A stretch of 64,000 nucleotides of DNA from Symbiodinium natans (GCA_905221605.1 CAJNDS010000115.1:96315-160314), one strand, 5' to 3'; numbered from the stretch's first letter, positions 1-11,871 are shown. The notes: generated by a model from the letters alone, not told the origin. Numbers and translations: made by a program.

Positions 1-944
1 GCAGAGGCCAAGAGCAGCATCATCACTTTGCAAGAGGCGCGGCGCCCTGCTTTCGAGTATTTTTTATTTGCATCGCTCGGCTTGAGGGTGGGGGGTTGAA
101 ACTTGGAAATGGTAGTTCCTTGCCAACGAATTAACTAATTGGCCGCCCCAAGACAAGGCGGAGGGCTGTTTGGTGCATCGTATATTCGGATAGATGAAAC
201 AGGCCTTAGGGAGGGACGGAATCATAGTCCGGTACCCGCAACCTTGGCCCATGGATTTGCGTTAGCGGCCAGCACGGGCTCAGTTAGTGCAACCGCACCC
301 TGCCACTTGCACCATCAAAGGGGCTACCCTATACTGATCCACACGTAGCCATTGCCACTCACGGTGAAGTGTCAGATCCACATCAGGATTCTGCTGCACC
401 GGGACAGTCCTTGGTTGAAGGCATTGTGCAGACCGAGCCGGCAGCTCAGTTTCAAATGTTTCACGACCTCGAGGCAGCCCTTTTTGTGCGTTCATTTGAT
501 GACAAATCAAGGCTGGAAAGTGTATGTGGTGGCACGGTCCTTCCCTCAACTGCAAGTTGAGGGTGCAATATGGTACATAATAGCCTTCATGGTGGCACGG
601 TCCATAACTCACGCCATGAGGATGAGGCACTGAAACCAGAAACTGTTTCTGGTTATCATGTGCAGGGCGAGACATGTGTGAATGTCCCAATAGGTCGCCA
701 CATTCCGAGACCTGAGCGGGCTCCATGTGTGGTACTGTGTGGTCACGTGTAGCCAGGATGATGCGAGCTCGACCGAGATGTTCCACAAAAAGCTCCAAGA
801 TCAGTCGGCTTCCAGGGCTGTTTGTGCTACCATTCTATTGCAGTTCTGTGTTGTCTTGCCAACTTGCATTGCCTACGCTTAGACTCTCAGGCTTTCAGTG
901 CTGAGAACACCTGATGAGGAGGCGATTCTTGTATTCGGAGTCCA

Positions 945-1895
945 TTGTGCAAGCCATGTGTCTGCGCACCGGTCAGAGAAGCTATACTCCTTAAACTCGT
1001 ACTGCATTCATTGCATTCACATAACGCACAGGACCTTGCAGATGCAGAGGTGGCAGAGGTCAGGCATGTGGCATATATAGCTGTAGCTGTCATGTCATCA
1101 TGCCTGGTTGAGTCTGAGTTTCAGGTGCTCTCCAAAGCCTTTTCCGCAGCTGTCATGGAGGCGGACTCCAGGTTCAACGCATGGTGCTATCGCCATGCCT
1201 TCGCGAAGCTAAGGAGCAGGAGCGGTGTTGCTCTTCACCTCCTGGACGACAATCAGGATGCTATCGTTCTGAGATACTGCAACTCTGCAGATCATGGAGG
1301 TTCAGCACGAGAACCTGTTGTCGTAAACGGTACCCGGTGAATTCTGATGTTGGCTCCGCACAGATGTTTTTACATATATGGTACAAGAATCTGAACCTCC
1401 GTTGAAGGACTGTCGCCTGTGGTGGAGATCGCGTGCCCTCCAGCAACTCCGACGTCTTTCGTGGAGGACTTTCCTGCCGACGAGACAACACACTGCCACA
1501 GCGTGGCGCAGCAAATCCTCACGACTCTATGCACACATTTTAGTCAGTGTGCCTTGCATGATCTTGCATGTGCTTGGTTAGTCGTGCGCAGAGCTTAGGA
1601 CTGCAGCTGCTAGTTGGCATTCACTTCCCACTCTCTCAGCATGAACGTTTCCTGATGCCAATGTTTCAGTTGTGCCGGTCAGGAGTCGCTGGCGGATGCT
1701 ACTTTGCAGAACGTCCTGCGTGCAGGCCAAAACGAGAATGATCCTGGTCTGGGCCTCGGCCCCTCGAAGCGCAGCGGAGCATCCGAGCTTGGGGCGTTTC
1801 CTCCCATCTTTGGCAGGCGAAGCAGCGGTCTCGGACGCTGGATCCAGCCGCGGAAGCGACGTGCGCCGCCCCTGTTCAAATCATTTTTGAGATAA
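945..1895 (+). CDS. Possible 3' exons of an unidentified upstream gene
   Basis: Two stretches look like exons. The first, 945-1340, is open and predicts a helical, leucine/alanine-rich segment without a motif I recognise. The second begins after an AG at 1680-1681 followed by G (the AG|G rule seen in the genes downstream) and reads in frame through ESLADATLQNVLRAGQNEND to a TAA at 1893-1895, so it would be a terminal exon with a basic tail. The two are not proven to belong together. No family was recognised. The strand agrees with all other genes in the window. Confidence 0.25.
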
Positions 1896-3620
1896 GACCT
1901 CGGATGTAGGAGTGGGCGGGGCTGGAAATGATGTGTCGCAGCCTGCAGCACAACAAATGTGGCTTTCGCCGTGCGCAAAACTCGCCGTTCGGAGAGATCG
2001 CCGGGCACATGCTGATCAGCCCGGCTGATGCCCTTCCCTGCTGACGAGGTCGCGATGTTTGCAGAGCCATTCTAAGAGCAAGAGTGCTCCAGGGCACCGG
2101 TTGGCACTTGCGCCTCAACGAAAGCCAGGGTGACCCGGGTGACCCCGCAAACGAGGTGTGCTGAGGCAAGATGAGGCAAGCAGGTGGCTTTGAGATCTCA
2201 ATGGAGCCTAATGAAGCACACAGCCTCGCCAGCCTTACTTCAAGAATGGCGCTGCCGCTTGCGAGAGCCTGCCTGCATGTATAAGTAGGTGCTGTCCTTT
2301 GATTTCTGCGCACGAAGCGCTTTCTTTGCAGCCTGTATTGGGCATGTCACGTGGAAAAGACCTGAAATCAAGACTCTCATTCATCCAGAAAGCGTTTCTC
2401 GAGGGCTTCTGGGGGCTTTGATGTGCTTTGATGAGTTTTGCTGGCTTTGTCCCTCGGCAGCCGAAAGGTCGTCGCAAGCCAGATTGCCGGTGGTTTGGCC
2501 CTGGCCTCGATTGCAAACTAGGTGAAAGGTGCGATTGGGCGAGTGCATGCGTTCCTTTGCTTCAATTGAGTTTGAGTCATTTCCAGGCTTCCGATCTCTT
2601 GGGTTCGCCGTGACGGGGCAGTTCCAGAAGCGATAGCTATTGCAACCACATTTCTCATACATTTCAGCTCAACGAACTACCCCTTGTGGCAGCTCTTACA
2701 ACTCGTTTTAGAACTCGGCCAGTGGCAAAGCCACAACAAGGGCTGCAGTTGACACACGTTGATGCTCCAGGTTTTAACGTAAGCAGGCACTGCTTCAACG
2801 TTCAAAGCGCCTAGCAGCCACGATTTGGTCGACAAACGCGACCTGTCTGTACATAGCTGCGTGCCGCGTTCATGAAAGGACAAGGGCTGGGCGTCTGTGC
2901 CTGTACTGTCCCGTTGAGTACAACTTTGCAAAGGTAGTTCTTCCGGGCAGTTTGGAGTCTTTCCACTTCTTCCGGTTTCAGTTCAGCTGGGTAGCGTCGA
3001 ATTGGCATCAAAAGCATTCCGACCTGACACATTTAGAGACACACGCTCGTTACACAAGATCGGATGCCACATTCAGTCTGGCTTTCACTGACCTTACCTA
3101 GACGACATAAGCTTAGCACTGCGCCGTGTGCAGTCAGCAATGTTTGAATCACAAGCTAACTTGTGATAGTTAGTCACGAGTTTGGCTTTCATGGACTTGC
3201 CAAGCAGATGCGGAAAGGGCCTGGCACCAAGAAGTTCATTTGAATTTGGCAAAGGGAAAAAGCGACGTCGCTCATGTCTGCATGTCTCCGTCAGGTACCT
3301 CTTGAAGGATGACGATCCACAGGACGCTTCATCCCATTCCTGATCAACCCATGGACAAGGCTTCAAGATCTGCAGGATGTGGCCAACTCCACGAAATCTC
3401 TGCCCATTTCGCAGCTAAAGGCGCGCGTGCATGCGTTCTTCTGTTTCTTGCGACACTGCTCTCCACGTGATGGTGGAGGCTTGGACGAAGGGGCGGGCAT
3501 GGGCCTTCACCGACTTCGAGCTGAAAGACACAGTGGTAGCCGCAGTGGTAGCCGCAGTGGTAGCCATACCAAAGAGTCGAGAGCAAAAAACTGAAGCAGA
3601 GATGGCAAGCCTTCGTCAAG
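1896..3620. other. No recognisable gene; possible 5' region of the PKA gene
   Basis: Only short overlapping ORFs on both strands, none with a motif I recognise. A perfect 12-bp unit (GTGGTAGCCGCA) is repeated about three times at 3530-3566. The N-terminal exons of the PKA gene should lie here or further left, but they are poorly conserved in this family and I could not find them. Confidence 0.5.
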
Positions 3621-6600
3621 GTGGGAAAAGGCACTTTCAGCCGCGTGCGCGTGGTGAAAATGAAGTCAAGCCAAGAGAGGCTCGTCTCGAGCACGATAAC
3701 TCAGGCTTCTTTACCTCACAAAACTCTCACTCTCTCTCTCCCTCTCGCTCTCCCGCTCGCTCTCCCTCTCTCCCTCTCTCCCTCTCTCCCTCTCTCCCTC
3801 CCTCCCTCGCTCCCTCGCTCCCTCGCTCCCTCGCTCCCTCTCTCCCTCCCTCCCTCCCTCCCTCCCTCGCTCCCTCGCTCCCTCGCTCCCTCGCTCCCTC
3901 TCTCCCTCTCTCCCTCTCATTCTCCCCTCTCTCCCGCTCTCCTCTCTTCGACCTCTCTCCTCTCTCCCTCTCTCCCTCTCATTCCCCTCTCTCCCCTCCG
4001 CTCTCAACCTTCAAAATCTCTCCGTCCCTCCTCTCCTCCCTCTCCCTCTCTCCCTTCTTCCATTCCCTCTCTCCCGCTCCCTCCCCTCTCGCTCCCTCTC
4101 TGCTTCCCTCTCCTCCCTCTCTCCCTCTCTCCCTCTCGTCCCTCTCTCCCTCTCTCCCTCTCGTCTCTCCCTCTCTCACACACTCCTCGTCCCTCTCTTC
4201 TCCCTCTCTCCCTCTCTCCCTCCAATCCCTCCTCCCTCTCTCCCTCTCTCCCTCTCTCCCTCCTCCTCTCCCTCTCTCTCGGCCCCTCTCTCCCTCTCTC
4301 CTCCCCTCTCGCTTCTCCCGCTCTCCCCTCTCCCCTCTCAAATCCCTCTCTCCCTCTCTGCTCCTCTCTCCCTCTCTCCCTCTCATCCCTCTCTCTCCTC
4401 TCATCCTTCTCTCCCTCTCTTCCCCTCTCTCCCTCACTCCTCCTCGTCCCTCTCCTCCCTCTCTCCCTCTCTGGATCCCTCTCTCCCTCTCTATCTCCCC
4501 TCTCTCCTCCTCATCCCCGCATCCCCTCCCTCTTCCCCCTCTCCCTACTCCTTCTCCCTCTCTCCCTCTCTCCCTCTCTCCCTCTCTTCCCATCTCTCCC
4601 TCTCTCCCTCTCTCCCCTTCATCCCTCCTCCTCCCTCTCTCCCTCTCTCCCTCGCCTTCTCTCATCCCTCTCTCCCCTCTCATTCTTCCTCCCTCTCCTC
4701 CCCCTCTCTTTCGCCCTCCTCCCTCTCTCCCTCTCTCCTCCCCGCTCTCCCTCTCTCCCTCTCTCCTCTCTCCCTCTCTCCCTCTCTCCCTCTCTCCCTC
4801 TCTCCCTCTCTCCCTCTCTCTGTTTGCAGCCTCTCGCAAGCGCAAGATTGCAGGACTCCAATGGTTCTGAAAATCCTCCGCAAGGCCGACGTGATCCGGC
4901 TTAAGCAGGTGGGCTGTGGTCACCATGCTATGCCCATGAAAGCCAAAGCAGTGACATGCAATCAGTGTTTCGATACCTAAGTTACAATCTGAAATTTGCT
5001 ACTAAGCATGTCAGCCGTTTGGCTTGCCTGCCAGTGCCGAGCTTGCCGGCCGTTGCCAGGCCATGAAGTGACGTTTGTCTGCTAACTGGCCTCCGAGGTT
5101 AGGCTGAATCCGCAGATGGCGCAAGCCCTGAAAACTTGAAAGCCCGTCGGAACAGGGATGTCCGTTCTCTCACAAGCCCCGGTGTTTGGGTGTTTGGGGT
5201 TTTATGCGATCGGGGCCTCGAGGCCTCTGATAAGGGCTATGCCTCTCACGATCAGCGGCCGTCGAGGTGCAATTCCTCAATTCCATTCAGTGTTCAGGCA
5301 CAAGCGCCGAAAGACGCCTTTTGCCGAGCGGGACACAGTGTGCCCCAATCGCAACCGCAAGCACTTGTTTGGAAGCGCAGGCATCTGCCTTACTCATGAC
5401 CCAAGTTCTGTACGAAGGAAGAATGTCTGTCATGGCCCTCGCCAGCTGCATTGAGAAATCCTGGCGGGGACACGGGCTCACAAAGGACGGGACACTCCAT
5501 AGCAGTGCCCATTCGGCGAGCTCCCCTTCGTCTCAGGGAGAGGGACGGCATCAAATCGGTCGACCCAACTGTCCTCGAATTGGCGGGTTTGCTGCGCAAA
5601 GTTTGGGGGAACTCCGCCTCAGGGTCGTTTGCCCAATCGTTCGGTCAGCGCGAGCTCCCGGAGACCCATGCTGGCACTGCTTTTTCGTGGCAAAAAACGT
5701 GCACCGTTCGCTTGGTGTTCTGCACGCGCTGAAAAGTGTGGGCTGCAAGTAAGTGGCTCGATTCATGGATATGCAGGTGGAGCATGTGAAGGCGGAGAAG
5801 CAGATCATGTCAATGGTCGAACACCCTTTCATCGTCAACTTGCTGGGTGCCTTTCAGGACGTCGCAGTATGCTGGCTGACCCGTACGGAGAACTAAAGTT
5901 GCCTTGAAGTTAACAACTACTTGCCACAGTTGGCAACCAGTGCTTGCTGAACCACGCGCATGTCCTGGCTTGCATTCCCTCAGGATGAAAGGCGACTCTT
6001 CATGCTGCTGGAGTACGTGAATGGTGGCGAGCTGTTTTCGTGCGAACCTTGAATCGACCCGCTTCGACCAACCAAAAGCTTGGCACCCGTTGACGTGCTC
6101 ATGAGGCCTTGCGTGCTCAAGTGCGAAGCCACATGATAGCTGTGCAATTCACGCATCCTCACGCCACAAGCGGTCGCAGCAACCTGCTACTAGTAGCTGA
6201 CCATCATCAGATGCAGTTCCAACTGTGAGCAGATGCCAAGTCGAAGCCATGGTCCAGTGGATTTGAATGAATGCGCAGGTGACGGGAGGTGGATTGAACA
6301 TCTCTCAAATATTGGAAGCTGCCCAGCTTCACAGTGGTATCAGTGATGATGATCTGAGCGAAATTGGCAATGCAGTGGCTGACTGGAAAGAGGTGATTGT
6401 GGAGATTGAGCTGTTTCTGGGGGACGTTTCTCAGCTCGATCGTGCTTGCATGGCAATGATGATGGATGCAGTTGGCAACGCTCCTGAGACATTCGCCGAA
6501 AACGTCAGCCTTTCACGGCAGCAGCTCTATTCTCTCACGCAACGACTGATCTTCAGCTTTGGAGGACGAGCCAAAGAGACGATGAGCAAGATCTCCGAAG

Positions 6601-9600
6601 TCTTCGGGGCGACCGTTGCTGAGGAGCAAAGTGTTGGACTCCGTGAGTTCAGGGGCTTCCTGGCTTCTGTTCTGACGCAGCTCCAGAAGGAGAGAGAGCT
6701 CCAAAACGAGCTCCACCACGGTGAAGAGGACCTCCCTGCTCAGCAAAATGCTGCATTTGAGGAGGATGCAAATGACCAGTGGTTGTGGCCCGCCTCATGG
6801 TTGGAGGGTGCGGCAACAAGCCTGCTACAAAGAGTCGATGATATCGCCTTGAAGTTGGATGATCTGGTTGAACCGGCTGAGCCGGACAAAATTGAAGCGG
6901 CAGATCACGAACTCGTGGCCACGGCCACGATGCATTTCAGGAGCCCCTCTCTGGGTACTGCGTGAGCATGGAACCATATGGATTGTTGACTTGGACTGGT
7001 AGGCCCGCTCCCGCCCCGCCGAAGATGGCATGTTGCAGCCTTACCGGAGCCAGAGTTCCTGCAAAGCCGTGCATTCCCCGCTCTGCTGTGCGCGGAGACC
7101 CATGCCGGCTCAGGCCCAGAACTCAAACTTGTACCAGGGCCGACAGAAGCAGTCGCCGTCGAGGAGTGCATCTGAGTGTGACCAATCTGACCAGTGAAGT
7201 ACTTATCTTTACTCTTAAGACCTCTCGAGACCATGGATTCAGGAGCCCATGCCGATCGGTTTGATGCTTGAGGCCGAATGAAGAGTGTGGCCGACTTCTC
7301 AACTCGAGATATCACGACACTGCCACGCCAAAAGCACTTAAACAGGGTTGAAACGGATTGAGACGGGAAGAAGTTCCACTCGTTGAAGATGGGGCCCGCG
7401 CAAATCAAGGTGCAACCATGTGGAATCTGTGGGCATCTGTGTGCACGACCTTTCTGACGATGCTCCCAAACTTTCTGAACTTTGTGCGCTTCGTGTCAGC
7501 AGTTCGAAAGTTAGAAGCGTCTTGTGCAGCTTGTGAAGCTTTATTTGAAAATTTTTCCCTCACGGATGTCACGCTTGGGTTCAGCCCTCTCTCATGCTGA
7601 TCTCTCTTTCGCGCCTCTCTGATTCTCAGACCCTGAGACAAAGCTATTCCCTTTTATCGCTGCCATTGCACATACCAGCTGAAGAACATCCACCGTGGCA
7701 CGCTGGAGCTCTCTAGCTCAGGGGGCTGCTGGGCATTCCAGAATTCTGGGGGATGGGGGCCTGCATGGGCTGCAGAATCCGGCGAGTCATTTGGGGGAGG
7801 AGACCTGGTAGTTCGTGCTAGTTCTAAAGCAGACTGACAGGGAACATCAAGACGGAGTTGAACAGAACCTGCTTCAGCTTGGGGTCCAACTACAGTGTGT
7901 TTCTTGTGCTTCAGTTGCTCCTCCAGCCATTCAGTGGAGCCACATTAGTCTTCAACATGTGTGCCTGGTAGGAAAACGGGCTACCGGTTCAAGTGGCTCT
8001 GGCCGACTCTTGGGTACCTATGCGATTGATACTGAGGCGAGGCATGACCCTGATTCAAAGCAACCCCCGAAGCGGCACAGAGTGCATTGGTGCGCGTTGC
8101 AGTGCAGGCCTGGAAGCAGCTATTTGGAGCTTGCCCCCCCAAAGTCAGACAATGCCCACAGTGTCGGGTGCTGACCGTCAAGATTCGAGCACTGTATGCT
8201 ACATTCCGTGTTCTACAATTGCGTTTGTTTCCTCCGAGCGATGTTCTCCGTTCGAGGCTGTGCGCTTCTGTCTGAGATGCGAGCTCAGGACAAATCAGAT
8301 AAATCAGTCTGGCGTGTTCAAGGTCCCACCCTTCCTTTTGATTTGTTGGATCAAAGCTCCTCAGGTGACATCTCTCGAGTTTTACGGGAGTTCTCCGGGC
8401 CGCTCGGCTCAAAAATCTGCCCGCATTCGCTGCGACTTGTGCAAAATTTGTGTAATCTTGAGATTGCAGCGGTGCTGTGTTCGTGTGTTATCAGGCATCT
8501 CTGTAAACTGCGCCTGGAGTTTGAAGAGGCCTGGATTCAGACATGACAGAGCCGTCGTCTTCGTAACCTGTTGCAGGCACAATTCTGTCCAGAGCCTTGC
8601 CACATGCCAGGGGTCTCTGCTTATGCAGATGCCATCCCATTACGCGGAGGTCACAGTGAGAGGTCTCATACGCGACTGGAGGCAGGGGAGCATCGTATTT
8701 GGTATGCATGGCCTCAGACAATGGGTTGGGGCCAAGGATTCCGATCTTGGACGCGCGCTGCGGGTTCTGAGACGGCACGAGCTGGTACAAGCTGCAAAGT
8801 CAGTGATGCTTCGGCAAAATCGGAGTGCAAGCACGCGACGAGTGCGAGGTTCTCAGCGGAGAGCTGTTCCTGCAGGTATTTGCGCAGAGAAGGGCGTCTT
8901 CCAAACGACCATGTTCGCTTCTATTCCGGCGCGTCTCAGCTAATCATTGATGTCGTGGTCTGTGTGTGAGCCAGTCGTGGTCTGAACTGTGAGATAGCTT
9001 GGATTGACTGGGTCTGAAGGCATCGGTATCTAAGAACATCACGGATTGAATTGGGCTTTGCTTGCGCAAGGGCATCCCATCCCTCAAAGACTGGGTCTGA
9101 AATCCCAGAACCCACAATCGCACTGGCGGCCTTCAGCCCGAAACCCGGAACCCCAATCCTTGAGCTTAGACTGTAAAGCCGGAGTCCTAATCCCTAAAAG
9201 CCGTAAACTCTAAAACAAATTCAAGCACGAAAACACTGATCGCTAAAGACCCTAAAGCCTTAAGCCCTAAGTCCTATGCCCGAAAGCCGTAGAGCCCAAG
9301 CCCTAGCCCTGAAACCCCGACGCCCTAGGCCCAAAACCCCGAAACTGTACAAGCCCTAAACCAACCGCGAAACCCAAACCCTGATCCCTCAAAACTACTG
9401 AAGCGAAACTCTGCTCCCCCAAAGCCCTAAACCCTAATATAGCCTGAGCCCTGATGCGATCCCTACAAGCCCTATCCTACCCGAAGAACCCAAGCCCAAC
9501 CCAAGCCCTGGACCCTAAACCGAAAAGCCGGAACCCTAAACTGTAAAGGCCCTCACGGCCGTCCCAGGTGCCTTTTACTGGGCGGCTTTTTCGTAGGCTG

Positions 9601-11338
9601 TGCTGTCATGATGGGCGCAAATTAGGGAGGACACAAGTGAGGCCCACCTGAAGGGCAGAAGCCGGGCCCGAAGTAAGTGCACAAGTGAGGGGAGGACCCT
9701 AGAACCAAGGCAGGTGCATTCTTCGGTGCAATTTGCACAGTGCAATCTTGCAGTTGCGTGTAAGGAGATTCTGCTCGCCTTCGGGTGCGCGCTTTCTTTT
9801 TGAAACAAAGTCCCTCTTGTTGGTTTAGTTTTTAGAATTCATGTCTCAGAGGTACCTTCACAGTCTTCATGTTGTTTACCGCGACCTGAAGCCAGAGATT
9901 CTTTGCAGCACTGGGGCATCCCGTAGCTTCTTCGCCTTCTTTGGCTTCCTGTTTGCTCCTTCTTTGCTCTCCATGCCCCAAGAGGAACGCGCTTCTGGAC
10001 TTCGAAGGCCACATCAAGCTGACGGACTTCGGTTTTGCCAAGGCCCCCAAAGCAGGGAACCCTCTTCTTTCTGGAGGATTATTTTTTTCGGCCTTGCGAG
10101 ACGAAGGCCGCAACCATGCAGTTCGGGGATCGCCCCCTGCCAGGTTGTGGAAGAAAGAACCTGGACGCTGTGTGGGACGCCTGAGTGCGCCTGTGGGAAT
10201 CTGCACAGCGTGTCGTCGGGCGACTTGGCATTTCCAGGTACCTGGCTCCTGAGATGATCCAGTCAAAGGGTCATGGAAAGGCATCTCACTTGTTCCTGAT
10301 ACTTGTCCTGAAGATTGGAAGAGTCTGTGAAGCCAGTGCGGTGGCAGGGAGTGGACTGGTGGGCTCTTGGCGTCCTGTTGTATGAGATGCTGGCAGGAGA
10401 CTTCAAGCTCTTCATGAGCTGCTGCCATTGCTCACCCATTGTTGACTGGTCAGGATATCCTCCTTTCTATGACGAGAATCCATACGGCATCTATCAGAAG
10501 GCTGGCTTGAAGACGCAAGTCGCAGCAAGTAGCACGAAGACGGCAAAGACGGGCAAAGACGGCAACGAATGCAGAGCGCAAAGCCTCGCAGGGCTTTGGG
10601 CAGTTTTCGGAGGGCTAACCCGTTTTTGTGGAGGTGCTGAAAGGCCACGTGGACTTCCCACGGCATTTCGATGTCAAAGCCAAGGCTCGGATGCTGATGA
10701 GCATCGGTTTTTTTTAATTTTCTTCTTGGCTGGCACGCTTCGGAAGAGCCGGAGCCTCCAAGGACCTCATACAACGGCTGCTGCAGCAGGACCGGACAAA
10801 GCGGCTGGGCTGCCTCAAGCCCGAGCCCTGGATGCCAAACAGCTGGGGGTGTTTAGAGAGAAGACCAGTCCAGCATGACACAGTATTGCACTTTGTGCAG
10901 GTTGAATTGAGGGAGCTCATTTGTAAGTTAAGCAGCTGACTTTATAGCTGGACTGAGAGAGTGAGATTGATCAGGGCGGGCGTTGAAGATGTGAAGAAGC
11001 ACAAGTGGTACAAGGCAACGAGTCATGCAGCATGGTGCAGCGTAATTAGCAGACACCTCAGGGCATGGACTGGGACCTGCTCTTGACCCGCAGTGCGCCG
11101 CGCTTGGATCGCTCAGCACGTCCTCTTGCCTCTGAAACGGCTAAATGATCTGTTTAGGCCACACCACCATTTCGTCCTCCTGTCCAATCAGAAGATGACA
11201 CATCCATGTTTGACAGGTGCATCCGTTTCTGGGTACACCATTTCTGGGTACACTTCCGTGCCGTGCAGGTATCCTGAAAGCACAGAGGCCTCCGCACCTG
11301 CAGTCTCGACGAAGGCACACTGCAGAATGAAGAGTTGA
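3621..11338 (+). CDS. cAMP-dependent protein kinase catalytic subunit (AGC kinase), 17 exons recovered
   Basis: Serine/threonine kinase of the PKA catalytic type, expected to phosphorylate cytosolic or nuclear targets when cAMP frees it from a regulatory subunit. Exons by motif: 3621-about 3680 (glycine loop GKGTFSRV); 4854-4908 (catalytic Lys in VLKILRKADVIRLKQ); 5777-5857 (VEHVKAEK, HPFIVNLLGAFQ); 5984-6039 (MLLEYVNGGELF); 8876-8928 (YLRREGRLPNDHVRFYS); 9852-9896 (YRDLKPE); 9985-10042 (GHIKLTDFGFAK); 10144-10184 (activation loop TWTLCGTPE); 10238-10280 (YLAPEMIQSKGHGK); 10348-10396 (VDWWALGVLLYEML); 10454-10500 (YPPFYDENPYGIYQK); 10634-10684; 10763-10818 (KRLGCLK); 10975-11014 (HKWYK); 11062-11094; 11158-11216 (DDTSMFDR); 11269-11338 (YPESTE tail, stop TGA). 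A tiny exon for the usual AEIVLAF segment between 8928 and 9852 and the N-terminus were not found. All key catalytic residues are present, so the gene looks functional. TWTLCGTPEYLAPE and the C-terminal FDxYPES-like tail favour PKA over PKG. Confidence 0.93.
3721..4829 (+). repeat. 1.1-kb pyrimidine microsatellite (CCCTCTCT-type) filling a PKA intron
   Basis: Nearly pure C/T sequence on the + strand, built from imperfect CCCTCTCT, CCCTCGCT and CCCTCCCT units. It lies between the glycine-loop exon and the catalytic-lysine exon of the PKA gene and runs to within about 25 bases of the inferred acceptor at 4852-4853. It therefore forms an enormous polypyrimidine tract upstream of a splice acceptor. 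Long ORFs crossing it on both strands (Ser/Pro/Leu-rich or Arg/Glu/Gly-rich) are artefacts of the repeat. Confidence 0.95.
6267..6965 (+). CDS. Nested 232-codon ORF inside a PKA intron, unknown function
   Basis: An uninterrupted ORF from ATG 6267 to TGA 6963, on the same strand as the PKA gene and wholly inside its 2.8-kb intron (6040-8875). The product is acidic and predicted helical, with a glutamate/leucine-rich middle (LTQLQKERELQNEL) that could form a coiled coil. I recognise no family. The ORF has an AG|G acceptor-like site just inside its start (6277-6279) and a GTGAGC donor-like site overlapping its stop (from 6962), so it could be one large exon rather than an intronless gene. Splicing it between the flanking PKA exons would give TCG TGA, an immediate stop, so it is not a cassette exon of the kinase. 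Possibilities are a nested gene, a retrocopied exon, or an exon of an overlapping transcript. Confidence 0.45.
   Translation: MNAQVTGGGLNISQILEAAQLHSGISDDDLSEIGNAVADWKEVIVEIELFLGDVSQLDRACMAMMMDAVGNAPETFAENVSLSRQQLYSLTQRLIFSFGGRAKETMSKISEVFGATVAEEQSVGLREFRGFLASVLTQLQKERELQNELHHGEEDLPAQQNAAFEEDANDQWLWPASWLEGAATSLLQRVDDIALKLDDLVEPAEPDKIEAADHELVATATMHFRSPSLGTA
6966..8875 (+). other. Remainder of the large PKA intron; no assignable gene
   Basis: Contains overlapping ORFs without recognised domains. One, 7358-7600, has a hydrophobic patch (NLWASVCTTFLTMLPNFL) that might be a further exon of the nested ORF. A long open frame at 7993-8943 runs into the next PKA exon but in a different frame and shows no motif. 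The next supported coding segment is the PKA exon at 8876. Confidence 0.4.
9105..9555 (+). repeat. Degenerate telomere-like CCCTAAA tract in a PKA intron
   Basis: Imperfect heptamers of the CCCTAAA type (AAACCCTAA, AAGCCCTAA, AACCCCAA and similar) spread over about 450 bases in the intron between 8928 and 9852. The perfect repeat would match the plant-type telomere unit TTTAGGG on the other strand. The degeneracy argues for an old interstitial tract, not a live telomere. Confidence 0.8.
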
Positions 11339-11871
11339 ATGCTTCCATGAATCTCAGAGTCAATGTCAGGAGCAGGAAAGCTTCCAAGAATTCGACACGA
11401 CGATCCTCGGAACTTGAGAAATCAGGAGAAGCTGCCGCCTTTTCGGACTGTCTGTTGACAATCCATGGCGGCAGCTGCTAACGCATCATGCGGGCTCTTT
11501 AAAGGAGCTGGCATTGCATGTCTCGCTCATAGAGGCTTAGTGCACGCGCTGTACAAACTGCGATAGCATATGCGCACGGCACTCGGCAGGTCAAAATAGT
11601 GGACTGTTGCCTGCGTCGTCCCCTTCCTGAGAAGCCTTGCAGCAAGACGCAATGAGTCGCAGCTTTATGGAAGGTTCAAAACTATCTCGAACAAGGCTCA
11701 TGCGACTTTAAAGACGAGGGTGTGTTGGGATGCACCCCTTAGGTTGACAGCCTTGTGAGACAGCTTTGGCAGTAGCAAGCATACACCTTTTGGCCCACCT
11801 TGCCTCGGCTGCATCATGAGAGAAGCTTGCTGAGCTGCGTCGAACGGTATTCGGTCCTCATCAGGCTGAGA
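11339..11871. other. Short intergenic gap between PKA and the exonuclease gene
   Basis: About 530 bases from the PKA stop to the first in-frame ATG of the exonuclease ORF. No promoter motif, spliced-leader-like sequence or poly(A) signal could be recognised. The compact head-to-tail spacing fits a unidirectional gene array. Confidence 0.5.

Noticed and set aside
335-360. CGTAGCCATT, resembling part of the dinoflagellate spliced leader
   Set aside because: Only about ten bases match; the rest of the leader is absent.
3431-4904. Two ORFs of 427-479 codons rich in Ser, Pro and Leu, and matching Arg/Glu/Gly-rich ORFs on the other strand
   Set aside because: They are translations of a pyrimidine microsatellite inside a PKA intron; composition is set by the repeat and the flanking exons use another frame.
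7993-8943. 316-codon ORF on the + strand
   Set aside because: It crosses the PKA exon at 8876-8928 in the wrong frame and shows no recognisable motif or composition.
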